64,000 nucleotides of DNA from Amycolatopsis lurida (GCF_900105055.1 NZ_FNTA01000004.1:3007501-3071500); one strand, 5' to 3'; counted from the stretch's first letter, positions 40,322 to 49,311 are shown. Notes: a model not told the origin generated them from the sequence alone. A program made the numbers and translations.

Positions 40322-41912
40322 CCCCTGGGCGGCGCTTTCCGCGCTGTGCCTGGGTTTCTTCATGATCCTGCTGGACACCACGATCGTTTCGACCGCGATT
40401 CCCGCGATGCTGCGTGAACTCGACGCGGGGCTGAACGCGATCGTCTGGGTGATCAGCGTCTACCTGCTCGCCTACGCGGTGCCGATGCTGTTCGCGAGCA
40501 GGCTCGGTGACCGTTTCGGCCCGAAACGCGTCTACCTGGCCGGGCTCGTGGTGTTCACCCTGGCTTCGCTGTGGTGCGGCCTGTCCGGTTCTGTCGAAAT
40601 GCTGATCGCGGCCCGCGCGGTGCAGGGACTCGGCGCCGCCTTGATGACGCCGCAGACCCTCGCGTTCATCAGCCATCTGTTCCCGCCGTCGAAACGCGGC
40701 CCCGCGATGGGACTCTGGAGCGGCGTCGCCGGGATCGCGGCCATCATCGGGCCACTGCTCGGCGGTGTGCTCGTCGACCATCTCGGCTGGGAATGGATCT
40801 TCTTCGTCAACCTGCCGGTCGGCGTGGTCGCGCTCGCACTGGCGCTGCTCAAGGTGCCGGACTGGCAGCCGAAGCACTCGCATTCCTTCGACGTCCCCGG
40901 CATCCTGCTGTCGGGCGCCGGCTTGTTCTGCCTCGTCTACGGCGTCCAAAATGGACAGCAGTACGACTGGGGCCGCGTGTTCGGTCCGATCACCGTATTC
41001 GAGATCATCGGCGCCGGTGTCGCCCTGCTGGTCGCTTTCGTGGCGTGGCAACGGTTCAACCGTAAGGAACCGCTGCTGCCGCTGGGTGTCTTCGCGAACC
41101 GCAATTTCTCTGCCGGGGCGCTGACCTCGGTCACCGTCGGCTTCGCGATGACCGGGATGTTCCTGCCGCTGGTGATCTACATCCAGGCCGTGCTCGGCGA
41201 GTCGCCGACGATGTCCGGCCTGCTGTTCGCGCCGATGTCGCTGCTGGGCGGCTTGATCGGCCCGTTCGTCGGCCGCGCTTCGGACAAGGTCAACGGCAAG
41301 GTCCTGCTGATCATCGGCCTGACCGCACTGGGCGCGGGGCTGGCGCTGGCGGCGCTGACCGCACGGGCGGGCGCGAACGCTTGGGCGCTGACCCCGGCAC
41401 TGCTGGTGGCGGGCTTCGGGATCGGGTTCATCTTCGCGCCGATGGGCAACCTGACGATGAGCTCGGTCGAGCCGCGGCTCATCGGGACCGCGTCGGGCAT
41501 CTTCAACACCGCGCGCCAGGTCGGCGGCGTACTCGGCAGCGCCGCCGTCGGGGTACTGCTGCAGGCACGGATCAGCGCTTCGATCGCCGACGAGGCCACG
41601 GCGGCGGCGAGCGCGTTGCCGGAGCAATACCGGGCGCCGTTCGCGGAAGGTGTCGCGAAGGCCGCGGAATCGACCGGGGAGTTCGGCTCGTCCGGGGCGG
41701 CGGCGTTCCCCGGCTTGCCATCGGACGTAGCCGAGCAGGCCCAGCGCCTCGCGCTCGACGCCGTCCACAATGGACTCACCGATGCGGCGAGGGTGACCCT
41801 GCTGCTTCCGGCCGCGGTACTGGTGCTGGGCGTGCTCGCCGCGCTCACCATGCACCGCCCTTCTCGGGCACCCCACCCGCCCGCTCGCGAACCCGCCGCC
41901 AGCATCGCCTGA
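40299..41912 (+). CDS. MFS drug transporter, DHA2 (EmrB/QacA) type
   Basis: A 537-residue 14-helix exporter: FFMILLDTTIVSTAIPAMLREL in helix 1, FASRLGDRFGPKRVYLAG (motif A), GPLLGGVLVDHLGWEWIFFVNLPVG (motif C region) and a long C-terminal tail. Substrate unknown; likely a multidrug or product exporter controlled by PadR. Start is GTG or the next-codon ATG. Repeat arrays and a hairpin follow it before the GH3 gene. Confidence 0.92.
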   Translation: MMNARQADPWAALSALCLGFFMILLDTTIVSTAIPAMLRELDAGLNAIVWVISVYLLAYAVPMLFASRLGDRFGPKRVYLAGLVVFTLASLWCGLSGSVEMLIAARAVQGLGAALMTPQTLAFISHLFPPSKRGPAMGLWSGVAGIAAIIGPLLGGVLVDHLGWEWIFFVNLPVGVVALALALLKVPDWQPKHSHSFDVPGILLSGAGLFCLVYGVQNGQQYDWGRVFGPITVFEIIGAGVALLVAFVAWQRFNRKEPLLPLGVFANRNFSAGALTSVTVGFAMTGMFLPLVIYIQAVLGESPTMSGLLFAPMSLLGGLIGPFVGRASDKVNGKVLLIIGLTALGAGLALAALTARAGANAWALTPALLVAGFGIGFIFAPMGNLTMSSVEPRLIGTASGIFNTARQVGGVLGSAAVGVLLQARISASIADEATAAASALPEQYRAPFAEGVAKAAESTGEFGSSGAAAFPGLPSDVAEQAQRLALDAVHNGLTDAARVTLLLPAAVLVLGVLAALTMHRPSRAPHPPAREPAASIA

Positions 41913-41985
41913 CCCCTTGAGTGGTAAGGACGGGTGCTCAGGTACCTACCGCCGGTGCGCGAGCGGCGGGTTCGCGTGACTGAAC

Positions 41986-42110
41986 GGACGACACGCGTGC
42001 CTGGAGGGACGACACACGTGATCAGACGGACGACTCGCGGCGGAACCCCGGCCGCGGTCGTGTCGTCCATCCAATCACGCGTGTCGTCCGCCGGATCACG
42101 CGTGTCGTCC
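41986..42110. repeat. head-to-head arrays of the 21-bp-period repeat
   Basis: Three units in one orientation (GGACGACACGCGTG at 41986, GGACGACACACGTGATC at 42007, a weaker GGACGACTCGCGG at 42028) are followed by three in the other (ending 42068, 42089, 42110). All starts or ends are 21 bp apart. This is the largest copy of the GATCACGCGTGTCGTCC family in the window. Confidence 0.85.
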
Positions 42111-42142
42111 GGTCAATCACGTGACATCGCCTGACCCCAGGT

Positions 42143-42188
42143 CTCGTGAGTGGTAAGGACGGTTAGAACCGTCCTTACCACTCACGAG
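42143..42188. terminator. 22-bp perfect hairpin, GTGAGTGGTAAG family
   Basis: Arms CTCGTGAGTGGTAAGGACGG plus TT and their reverse complement around a 2-nt AG centre, just before the convergent GH3 stop. It shares the GTGAGTGGTAAG stem and AG centre with the element after the thioredoxin gene. A half copy, TGAGTGGTAAGGACGG, lies at 41918-41933 right after the MFS stop. Confidence 0.75.
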
Positions 42189-42191
42189 GCC

Positions 42192-44048
42192 CTACCGGCG
42201 GTACCGCAGACCGTAGCCGTACGGATACAAAGCCTTCTTGCCGTCACCGACGTTCACCGGTTCCTGCGCCGCGCTGGTCGGCCAGCTGAATGTCAGCTTC
42301 CCTGTCGGGTTGTAGTCGCCGTACAGGACATCGGCGACACCGGCTCCTTCGCTGCCCGGGAGCCAGGCGGCGAGAAGCCCGTCGAACTGCGGCAGTTGCG
42401 CGGCGATGTCGAGCGGGCGCCCGGACACGGTCACCACGACGACCGGGACCCCGGAGGCCTTCAGCTTGGCGATCGTGGCGAGGTCTTCCGCGTCGAGCCC
42501 GAAGCCGTTCGGGCGATCTCCCTGTCCTTCGGCGTACGGCGTTTCGCCCACCACGGCGACGGCGACCTGGTAGCCGCCGTCGATTCCGTTACCCGCACGG
42601 TCATAGGTCACCGTGGTTCCCTTCCCCGCCCCCGACTTGATCCCGTCGAGGATGGTCGTGCCCGGGATCACCGGGCCGCTCTGGCCTTGCCAGGTGAGCG
42701 TCCAGCCGCCCGCCTGGTTGCCGATGTCGTTCGCGTTCTTGCCCGCCACGAAGATCTTGTTGTTCTTCTTCGCCAGCGGCAGCACACCGTCGTTCTTCAG
42801 CAGCACCTGGGATTCACGGACGGCCTGACGGGCCAGTTCACGATGTTCCTTGCCGCCGAACGTCTTCTGGAGCGAACGGTCGGTGTACGGGCGCTCGAAC
42901 AGGCCGAGCTTGAACTTCTGCGCCAAGATGCGGCGGTTCGCGTCGTCGATCCGGTCGCGCGAAACCCGGCCCGCCTCGACTTCGGCCTTGAGATAGGCGA
43001 TGAACTGCGGCGCGTCCCACGGGACCATGAACATGTCGATACCCGCGTTGACCGAGAGCCGCACCTCTTCGGGGGTGAAGCCTTCCTTGCCGTCGATCTG
43101 GTTGATCGCGTTGTAGTCCGAGATCACCAGACCGGAGAATCGCAGCTCCCGCTTGAGGACGTCGGTGATGAGGTACTTCTCGGCGTGCATGCGCACACCC
43201 TGGAAGCTGGAGAACGAGATCATCACCGAGCCGACGCCGCGGTCGATCGCCTCACGGAACGGCGGCAGGTGGATCTGACGCAGTTCGCGTTCGCTGATCC
43301 CGGTATTGCCCTGATCGACGCCGTTCGTCGTGCCGCCGTCGCCGACGTAGTGTTTCGCCGTCGCGAGCACCGATCCCGGTTTCCCGCCGAGCCTGCGCCC
43401 CTGGAGGCCGGTGATGGCCGACGCGTTGGCGATGGCGTCGCGCGGGGATTCGCCGAAGGATTCGTAGGTCCGGCCCCAACGATCGTCACGGGCGACGCAC
43501 AGGCACGGGGAAAAGTCCCACTGCGGACCGGTTCCGGCGACCTCCAGCGCCGTCGCGCGGCCGATCTTCTCGACCAGGCGCGGATTGTTCGCCGCGCCGA
43601 GGCCGATGTTGTGCGGAAAGATCGTCGCGCCGTAGACGTTGTTGTGGCCGTGCACGGCGTCGACGCCGTAGAGCGTGGGGATGCCGAGCGGCGTCGAAAT
43701 CGCCGCCTTCTGGTACGCGTCGACCATGTCGGCCCACCCGTTCGGCGTGTTGCTCTCCGGCACCGAGCCGCCGCCGGAGAGCAGGGACCCCAGTTTGAGC
43801 GCGGCGGCCTGTCCGGGGGTGACCGCGCCGCGTTCGGCCTGGGTCATCTGGCCGATCTTGTCGTCGAGGCTCATCCGCTTGAGCAGGTCGTTCACCCGTG
43901 CGGAGGTCGAAGCTTGGGGGTTCTTGTAGACCGGCCCGGGGGCGGCGGACGCCATCGGCGCCAGGGCCGAACCGGCCAGGAGCAGTCCTGCGAGCACTGT
44001 GGTTTGCGTCGTGCGAAGTGATCTTCTGACGCGGAGGCGGGACGACAT
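42192..44048 (-). CDS. glycoside hydrolase family 3 beta-glucosidase-like protein
   Basis: A 618-residue secreted GH3 enzyme. Residues 1-34 form a Sec signal (basic start, LLLAGSALAPMASA). The (beta/alpha)8 domain has KIGQMTQAERGA, GIPTLYGVDAVHGHNNV, CVARDDRWGRTYESFGE and the nucleophile Asp in LVISDYNAINQID; the second domain has GVLPLAKKNNKIFVAG. It resembles exo-beta-glucanases. Start chosen by a GGAGGA site 6 nt upstream and the signal. A palindrome in the promoter may be bound by a sugar repressor. Confidence 0.92.
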   Translation of the reverse strand: MSSRLRVRRSLRTTQTTVLAGLLLAGSALAPMASAAPGPVYKNPQASTSARVNDLLKRMSLDDKIGQMTQAERGAVTPGQAAALKLGSLLSGGGSVPESNTPNGWADMVDAYQKAAISTPLGIPTLYGVDAVHGHNNVYGATIFPHNIGLGAANNPRLVEKIGRATALEVAGTGPQWDFSPCLCVARDDRWGRTYESFGESPRDAIANASAITGLQGRRLGGKPGSVLATAKHYVGDGGTTNGVDQGNTGISERELRQIHLPPFREAIDRGVGSVMISFSSFQGVRMHAEKYLITDVLKRELRFSGLVISDYNAINQIDGKEGFTPEEVRLSVNAGIDMFMVPWDAPQFIAYLKAEVEAGRVSRDRIDDANRRILAQKFKLGLFERPYTDRSLQKTFGGKEHRELARQAVRESQVLLKNDGVLPLAKKNNKIFVAGKNANDIGNQAGGWTLTWQGQSGPVIPGTTILDGIKSGAGKGTTVTYDRAGNGIDGGYQVAVAVVGETPYAEGQGDRPNGFGLDAEDLATIAKLKASGVPVVVVTVSGRPLDIAAQLPQFDGLLAAWLPGSEGAGVADVLYGDYNPTGKLTFSWPTSAAQEPVNVGDGKKALYPYGYGLRYRR

Positions 44049-44077
44049 TGGTTCCTCCGTAGCTCGGACAATCCATA

Positions 44078-44094
44078 TGTTGCGCGCCACAACA
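44078..44094. promoter_or_regulatory. candidate operator TGTTG-N7-CAACA
   Basis: A 5-bp inverted repeat with a GC-rich 7-nt centre lies about 30 nt upstream of the GH3 start. Its size and form recall LacI-family operators common before glycosidase genes. No LacI gene is in the window. Confidence 0.35.
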
Positions 44095-44163
44095 AACTAG
44101 CTCCACGTCCGGGTGTCCCAGGTCACAATCAGGCAACGACCGGCCTTCGAGTACCTTCCACGA

Positions 44164-44790
44164 GTGCGTTTCGTTCTCGCGTCCCAGTCCCCCGCCCGCC
44201 TCGGCGTCCTGCGTTCCGCCGGCTTCGACCCGAGCGTCGTCGTGTCCGGCGTCGACGAGGACGCGGTCGCCGCGTCCCTGACCGATCCGGCTCCCGAAGA
44301 GCTGGTCCGCGCGCTCGCCGCCGCGAAGGCCGAAACGGTTTTCGAGACGCTTGGCGGGCACGGCGACATGGTCATCGTCGGCTGCGATTCGATGCTGTCG
44401 ATCAACGGCGAGATGGTCGGAAAGCCGATCACGCCGGAAGCCGCGCGCGAGCGCTGGGCGTCGATGGCGGGCAAGACGGGTGAACTCCTGACGGGCCACT
44501 CGATCATCCGCGTCGAGAATGGCGTGAAGACGAAAGAAGCGTCCGGAACCGAAGGCACCACTGTTCGCTTCGGCACGCCGTCGCAAGAAGAGATCGAGGC
44601 GTACATCGCTTCCGGAGAGCCGCTTCAGGTGGCAGGCGGATTCACGCTCGACGGGCTCGGCGGCTGGTTCATCGAGGGAATCGACGGCGATTTCTCGAGC
44701 GTCATCGGGATCAGCCTGCCGCTGACCCGGCGTTTGCTGGCCGAGGTCGGTGTCAGCGTCATCGAACTGTGGACGCGTCCCGCATCCTGA
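44164..44790 (+). CDS. maf: Maf nucleotide pyrophosphatase
   Basis: A 208-residue Maf/Ham1-like nucleotide pyrophosphatase that removes modified or excess NTPs. Motifs: RFVLASQSPARLGVLRSAGF, VIVGCDSMLSINGEMVGKP, TGHSIIRV and GGFTLDGLGGWFIEGIDGDFSSVIGISLPL. The GTG start gives the SQSPAR loop directly after it. In mycobacteria maf sits between accE5 and accA3; here it keeps that order but with inserted genes between. Confidence 0.92.
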   Translation: MRFVLASQSPARLGVLRSAGFDPSVVVSGVDEDAVAASLTDPAPEELVRALAAAKAETVFETLGGHGDMVIVGCDSMLSINGEMVGKPITPEAARERWASMAGKTGELLTGHSIIRVENGVKTKEASGTEGTTVRFGTPSQEEIEAYIASGEPLQVAGGFTLDGLGGWFIEGIDGDFSSVIGISLPLTRRLLAEVGVSVIELWTRPAS

Positions 44791-44890
44791 GACGACTCCC
44801 ACACGATCGGGTGATCCGGAAGAGTCCTGCTTCGCCGAACGTTCTTCACGTTCGGGAAATCAGGAAACCTTCACGCACCGGAGTCGCCCC

Positions 44891-46255
44891 GTGTCTTTCA
44901 TTCGGACCTATACAAGGCCAAAGGTCTTCGCGGCGGCGGTCCTCGGCTCGCTCGTCGTGGGCGCCCTGCTCGGCGTGCTCGCCAGGACGACCGAGGCGAG
45001 CTGGCTGACCGACCTGCTCGACCAGATCGGCACCATCTTCACGACGCTGCTGCAGATCGCGGTGATCCCGCTGGTCTTCACGGCGATCGTGGTCGGGATC
45101 AACAGTCTGCGCAATCTCGGCGGCGGCAAGAAGGCCGCGCGACTGGGTGGCAAGACCGTCCTGTGGTTCGCGATCACCTCGTTCATCGCTTCACTGATCG
45201 GCATCGCCGTCGCGAAGCTGTTCAACCCTGGCAGCGGCGGTCTCGGTGAAGGCGTCGCCGCGACGGCGAAGAACGCGGACAAGGCCACCAAGAGCGTCGA
45301 CAACTGGGGCTCCTGGAGCGCCTTCATCGAAGGCTTCCTGCCGAAGAACTTCTTCGCGGCCTTCAGCGAGGGCTCGACGCTTCAGGTGCTGTTCCTCGCC
45401 GTGATCATCGGCGCGGCCGCCTACAGCCTCGGCGACAAGGCCAAGCCGTTCGTCGACTTCACCACCAGCGTCTTCGAGATCATCCAGCGCTACCTCGGCT
45501 GGATCGTCCGGCTCGCCCCGATCGGCATCATCGGCCTGATCGGCGCCGCGGTCTCGAACTACGGTGACGCCCTGTTCCGGCCGCTGTTGTCCACCACTCT
45601 CGCGGTGTACGTCGGCTGCTTGCTGGTGCTGCTGGTGGTCTACCCGATCCTGCTTCAGTTCGTGGCGAAGGTCAGCCCGCTGAAGTTCTTCTCGAAGGCC
45701 GGCACGGCGATCCAGTTCGCCTTCGCTTCGCAGTCTTCGGCCGCGACACTGCCCCTCACCCGGCAGTCCGCCGTGAACCTGGGCGTCCAGCCCGCGTACG
45801 CCGCCTTCGCGACTCCGCTGGGCAGCGCCACGAAGATGGACGGCTGCGCCGCGGTGTTCCCCGCCATCGGCGCCATCTTCATCGCGAACCTCTCCGGCGT
45901 CTCGCTGAACATCTGGCAGTACGTCGGGATCGTCGTGGTCGCCGTGCTCGGCGCGCTGGCCACCGCGGGCACCACCGGCTGGCTGACCGCGCTGACCCTG
46001 ACCACCGCGTTCATCGGGCTCGACGCGCAGCAGGTGGCGCTCGGGATCGCGCTGATCTACTCGGTGAACCCGATCATGGACATGATGCGGACCGCGACCA
46101 ACGTCGCGGGCCAGATCGTCGTGCCGGTGGTCGTCGCGCGTGGCGAAGGCCTGTTGGACGACGACGTGCTCAACTCGCCGACGGACCCTTCGCCCACTTC
46201 CGACGGCGAAGCGGCTACTACCTCTCGGAGGGAGCCTGCTGCCGCGGGTGCTTGA
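44891..46255 (+). CDS. dicarboxylate/amino acid:cation symporter (DAACS)
   Basis: A 454-residue glutamate/C4-dicarboxylate transporter with eight main helices and two hairpins: LLQIAVIPLVFTAIVVGINSL, FASQSSAATLPLTRQ (re-entrant Ser-rich loop HP1), ATKMDGCAAVFPAIGAIFIAN (the conserved NMDGT-like helix, here KMDGCA) and NPIMDMMRTATNVAGQ. The KMDGCA motif replaces NMDGTA. C-terminal 35 residues are polar. GTG start. A hairpin follows. Confidence 0.93.
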   Translation: MSFIRTYTRPKVFAAAVLGSLVVGALLGVLARTTEASWLTDLLDQIGTIFTTLLQIAVIPLVFTAIVVGINSLRNLGGGKKAARLGGKTVLWFAITSFIASLIGIAVAKLFNPGSGGLGEGVAATAKNADKATKSVDNWGSWSAFIEGFLPKNFFAAFSEGSTLQVLFLAVIIGAAAYSLGDKAKPFVDFTTSVFEIIQRYLGWIVRLAPIGIIGLIGAAVSNYGDALFRPLLSTTLAVYVGCLLVLLVVYPILLQFVAKVSPLKFFSKAGTAIQFAFASQSSAATLPLTRQSAVNLGVQPAYAAFATPLGSATKMDGCAAVFPAIGAIFIANLSGVSLNIWQYVGIVVVAVLGALATAGTTGWLTALTLTTAFIGLDAQQVALGIALIYSVNPIMDMMRTATNVAGQIVVPVVVARGEGLLDDDVLNSPTDPSPTSDGEAATTSRREPAAAGA

Positions 46256-46264
46256 GGTTCTTAG

Positions 46265-46321
46265 AGTCCGTGAAGGCCCCCTTCCCTACCCTCAAGGTAG
46301 CGAAGGGGGCCTTCACGGACT
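46265..46321. terminator. 20-bp hairpin, GTGAAGGCC family
   Basis: Arms AGTCCGTGAAGGCCCCCTTC and their complement with an inner CTACC-CTCAA-GGTAG hairpin, 9 nt after the symporter stop and shortly before a convergent gene end. Same outer stem as the hairpins at 14045 and 57859. Confidence 0.75.
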
Positions 46322-46354
46322 TCAGGCTCCGAGGACCGGCCGCCACCCACGCTC

Positions 46355-47074
46355 TCACTGGGGGCACGCCCGCAGATCCGCCTTCGTCAGCCGCACATCC
46401 GGCCATCCCCTCAGTTCCGAGGGCGCGGTGTACCGGCGCGTGCAGCCCACCGAACCGCGCGCGACGTCGTAGACCTCCGCGAGCACCGGCGCCGCCTGGC
46501 ACCGAGCCGAGCCGGACTGCGCGCCGGGGCACTCGTGCCGCACGACGATGACGTCCGCGATCCCGTCGGCGGTCACGTCGTTCAGGGCGATCGTCCCGGC
46601 GTCGGAGAAATACGGCTTCCCGGTGTCCCGCCAGATTCCGCCGCGCGCGACGAACAGCTCGCCCGCCGAGCCGCCGCCCACTTCGCCACGCACCAGGCAC
46701 ACCGGCGTCACCCCGTCGACGCACCGCAGAGAATCGCCCTTCAGGGTGACCCCCATGTCGTTGACGATCAGCGGGTACACGGTGTCCGACCCGATCCGGA
46801 CCACGCCCTGCTTCCCCGCGTCGTCGGCCATCAGCACGACGGGCAGCCCGCCGACGGTCATCGCGCCGATCTCCCGGCAGGCGGAGTCGCCGCAGTCGAC
46901 GCCGGGCGTATGCGGGGCACCGTCGGACGCCGGAGGCACGCCGGGGTCGCCGGCGGGCGCCGGAGCGGCGGGGCGGAGCAGGACCACGGCCACGATCACG
47001 CCCGCCGTCACCACCACCGCCAGCAGCGCGGTGAGCAGCACGGATCGCGGGGCCCGCGCTTCCTGAGTCCGCAT
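46355..47074 (-). CDS. membrane-anchored hypothetical protein
   Basis: A 239-residue protein with a single N-terminal membrane helix (about 10-34), a Pro/Ala-rich linker and an extracytoplasmic domain of about 180 residues with eight Cys residues in pairs (VDCGDSACREIG, LRCVDGVTPVCLVRG, HECPGAQSGSARCQ, GCTRRYT, LRACPQ). The paired Cys suggests disulfides outside the membrane. No known family recognised. Convergent with the symporter. Confidence 0.6.
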   Translation of the reverse strand: MRTQEARAPRSVLLTALLAVVVTAGVIVAVVLLRPAAPAPAGDPGVPPASDGAPHTPGVDCGDSACREIGAMTVGGLPVVLMADDAGKQGVVRIGSDTVYPLIVNDMGVTLKGDSLRCVDGVTPVCLVRGEVGGGSAGELFVARGGIWRDTGKPYFSDAGTIALNDVTADGIADVIVVRHECPGAQSGSARCQAAPVLAEVYDVARGSVGCTRRYTAPSELRGWPDVRLTKADLRACPQ

Positions 47075-47124
47075 ATCCGAGAGCGTAAGTGATCTAGCGC
47101 AGAGTGCACGTCTATGTTGTTCCT

Positions 47125-47409
47125 GTGACGAATCCCGGACTGCCCCCAGCGCTGTTCCTCCCGACGGCGAAAAAACCGAAGGACTACAGGAGCGCGGAGA
47201 TCGAACTCCGTGCGACCAAGGACGGCCGGATGGCGCTGATCGCCTTCAGTTCCGTGCAGCGACTGGTCGAGTGCTGCGGTCCGCATCAGCCGTGGGCGCT
47301 GGTCAAATCCGAGCATCTCGGCCGGGTCCACCAGGCCCAGCCGTACGACTTGATCGTGCTCGATTCCGACCTTCCGGAAGAACTGCGGCACCGCGAGGCG
47401 CTGGTATAA
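47125..47409 (+). CDS. SAV_915-like small protein
   Basis: A 94-residue soluble protein resembling the SAV_915/SseB-like group: SAEIELRATKDGRMALIAFSSVQRLVECCGPHQPWALVKSEHLGRVHQA and YDLIVLDSDLPEE. Its function is unknown in this group. A GTG at PVTNPGLPP was chosen; an earlier GTG adds seven residues. It is divergent from the Cys-rich gene and precedes accA3 by 108 bp. Confidence 0.6.
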   Translation: MTNPGLPPALFLPTAKKPKDYRSAEIELRATKDGRMALIAFSSVQRLVECCGPHQPWALVKSEHLGRVHQAQPYDLIVLDSDLPEELRHREALV

Positions 47410-47517
47410 ACAAAGGTCACTGGGTGGCCTTGCTCTCACTAATCGGGGCGGGAACTTCCGTAAACTGCTGCGGAGCCGCATCGGGGCGGCCCGACGTGCG
47501 AACGCAGGAGGTACGGC

Positions 47518-49311
47518 GTGACCGAGCAGGCCGGCACAGGTGGTCCGGTGACCAAGATCCTGATCGCGAACCGCGGGGAGATCGCGGTACGGGTGATCAG
47601 GGCGGCGAAAGACGCCGGGCTGACCAGCGTGGCCGTCTACGCCGACCCGGATCGTGACGCACCCCACGTCCGCCTCGCCGACGAGGCCTTCGCACTCGGC
47701 GGCACCACCGCGGCCGAGAGCTACCTCGTCTTCGACAAGCTGCTCGACGCCGCCAAGCGGTCGGGCGCGGACTCGGTCCACCCCGGCTACGGGTTCCTCT
47801 CCGAGAACGCGGACTTCGCCCAGGCCGTGATCGACGCCGGGCTGACCTGGATCGGGCCGAGCCCGCAGGCCATCCGCGACCTCGGGGACAAGGTCACCGC
47901 GCGCCACATCGCGCTGCGCGCCGGAGCTCCGCTCGTGCCCGGTACGAAAGACCCCGTCGCGAACGCCGACGAGATCGTCGCCTTCGCCGACGAGCACGGC
48001 CTGCCGGTCGCGATCAAGGCGGCGTTCGGCGGTGGTGGTCGCGGGCTGAAGGTCGCCCGCACCCGCGAAGAGATCCCGGAGCTCTTCGAATCCGCGACGC
48101 GCGAGGCGATCTCCGCGTTCGGCCGCGGCGAATGCTTCGTCGAGCGCTACCTGGACAAGCCGCGCCACGTCGAGGCGCAGGTCCTCGCCGACCAGCACGG
48201 CAACGCCATCGTCGTCGGCACCCGCGACTGTTCGCTGCAGCGCCGCCACCAGAAGCTGGTCGAGGAGGCGCCCGCGCCGTACCTGACCGACGAGCAGCGC
48301 AAGCGCATCCACGAATCCGCGAAGGCGATCTGCAAGGAAGCCGGCTACTACGGCGCCGGGACCGTCGAGTACCTCGTCGCCGTCGACGGCACGATCTCGT
48401 TCCTCGAGGTCAACACGCGTCTGCAGGTCGAGCACCCGGTGTCCGAGGAGACCACGGGCCTCGACCTCGTGCGCGAGATGTTCCGGATCGCGCGCGGTGA
48501 GAAGCTGCGCATCACCGAGGACCCGGAACCGCGCGGCCACTCGATCGAGTTCCGCATCAATGGTGAGGACGCCGGCCGCGGTTTCTTGCCCGCGCCCGGC
48601 ACCGTGACGAAGTTCGTCGCGCCGAGCGGCCCCGGCGTCCGCGTCGACTCGGGTGTCGAGTCCGGCAGCGTGATCGGCGGCCAGTTCGACTCGATGCTCG
48701 CGAAGCTGATCGTCACCGGATCGGACCGGCAGAACGCGCTCGAGCGCAGCCGCCGCGCCCTGGCCGAGATGGTCGCCGACGGGATGGCGACGGTCCTGCC
48801 GTTCCACCGCGTGATCGTGGAAGACCCGGCCTTCGTCGGCGACGAGAACGGGTTCAGCGTGCACACCCGCTGGATCGAGACCGAGTTCGAGAACACGATC
48901 GAGCCGTTCGTGGCACCGGAAGCCGCCGACGCCGAGGAAGAGGCGCCGCGGCAGAACGTCGTCGTCGAGGTCGGCGGCCGCCGTCTCGAAGTGTCGCTCC
49001 CCGGCGGTTTCTCGCTCGACGCCGGTGGCGGCGGCGGGACGGCCGTGAAGGCCAAGCCGCGCAAGCGCGCGGGCGGTACCAAGGCGGCGGTGAGCGGCGA
49101 CGCGGTCACCGCGCCGATGCAGGGCACCATCGTCAAGGTCGCCGTCGAAGAGGGCCAGCGGGTCGAAGCGGGCGAGCTGGTCGTCGTGCTCGAAGCGATG
49201 AAGATGGAGAACCCGGTCACCGCGCACAAGGCGGGCACGGTCACCGGCCTCGCGGTCGAGGTCGGTGCCGCGGTGACGCAGGGCACCCAGCTGTTCGAAC
49301 TGAAGGACTGA
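47518..49311 (+). CDS. accA3: acyl-CoA carboxylase alpha subunit (biotin carboxylase + biotin carrier)
   Basis: A 597-residue fusion. Biotin carboxylase domain (about 12-455): ILIANRGEIAVRVIRAAKDAG, HPGYGFLSENADFA, AFGGGGRGLKVA, FLEVNTRLQVEHPVSEE. A linker follows, then the biotin carrier domain (about 525-597) with EAMKMENPV, where the Lys takes biotin from BirA. It partners AccD5 and AccE. Same length and layout as AccA3 of mycobacteria. GTG start with AGGAGG 6 nt upstream. Confidence 0.97.
   Translation: MTEQAGTGGPVTKILIANRGEIAVRVIRAAKDAGLTSVAVYADPDRDAPHVRLADEAFALGGTTAAESYLVFDKLLDAAKRSGADSVHPGYGFLSENADFAQAVIDAGLTWIGPSPQAIRDLGDKVTARHIALRAGAPLVPGTKDPVANADEIVAFADEHGLPVAIKAAFGGGGRGLKVARTREEIPELFESATREAISAFGRGECFVERYLDKPRHVEAQVLADQHGNAIVVGTRDCSLQRRHQKLVEEAPAPYLTDEQRKRIHESAKAICKEAGYYGAGTVEYLVAVDGTISFLEVNTRLQVEHPVSEETTGLDLVREMFRIARGEKLRITEDPEPRGHSIEFRINGEDAGRGFLPAPGTVTKFVAPSGPGVRVDSGVESGSVIGGQFDSMLAKLIVTGSDRQNALERSRRALAEMVADGMATVLPFHRVIVEDPAFVGDENGFSVHTRWIETEFENTIEPFVAPEAADAEEEAPRQNVVVEVGGRRLEVSLPGGFSLDAGGGGGTAVKAKPRKRAGGTKAAVSGDAVTAPMQGTIVKVAVEEGQRVEAGELVVVLEAMKMENPVTAHKAGTVTGLAVEVGAAVTQGTQLFELKD

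Noticed and set aside
42192..44048. Tat signal on the GH3 protein
   Set aside because: The N terminus has RRS but not the twin-arginine consensus with the hydrophobic +2/+3 residues; a Sec signal fits better.
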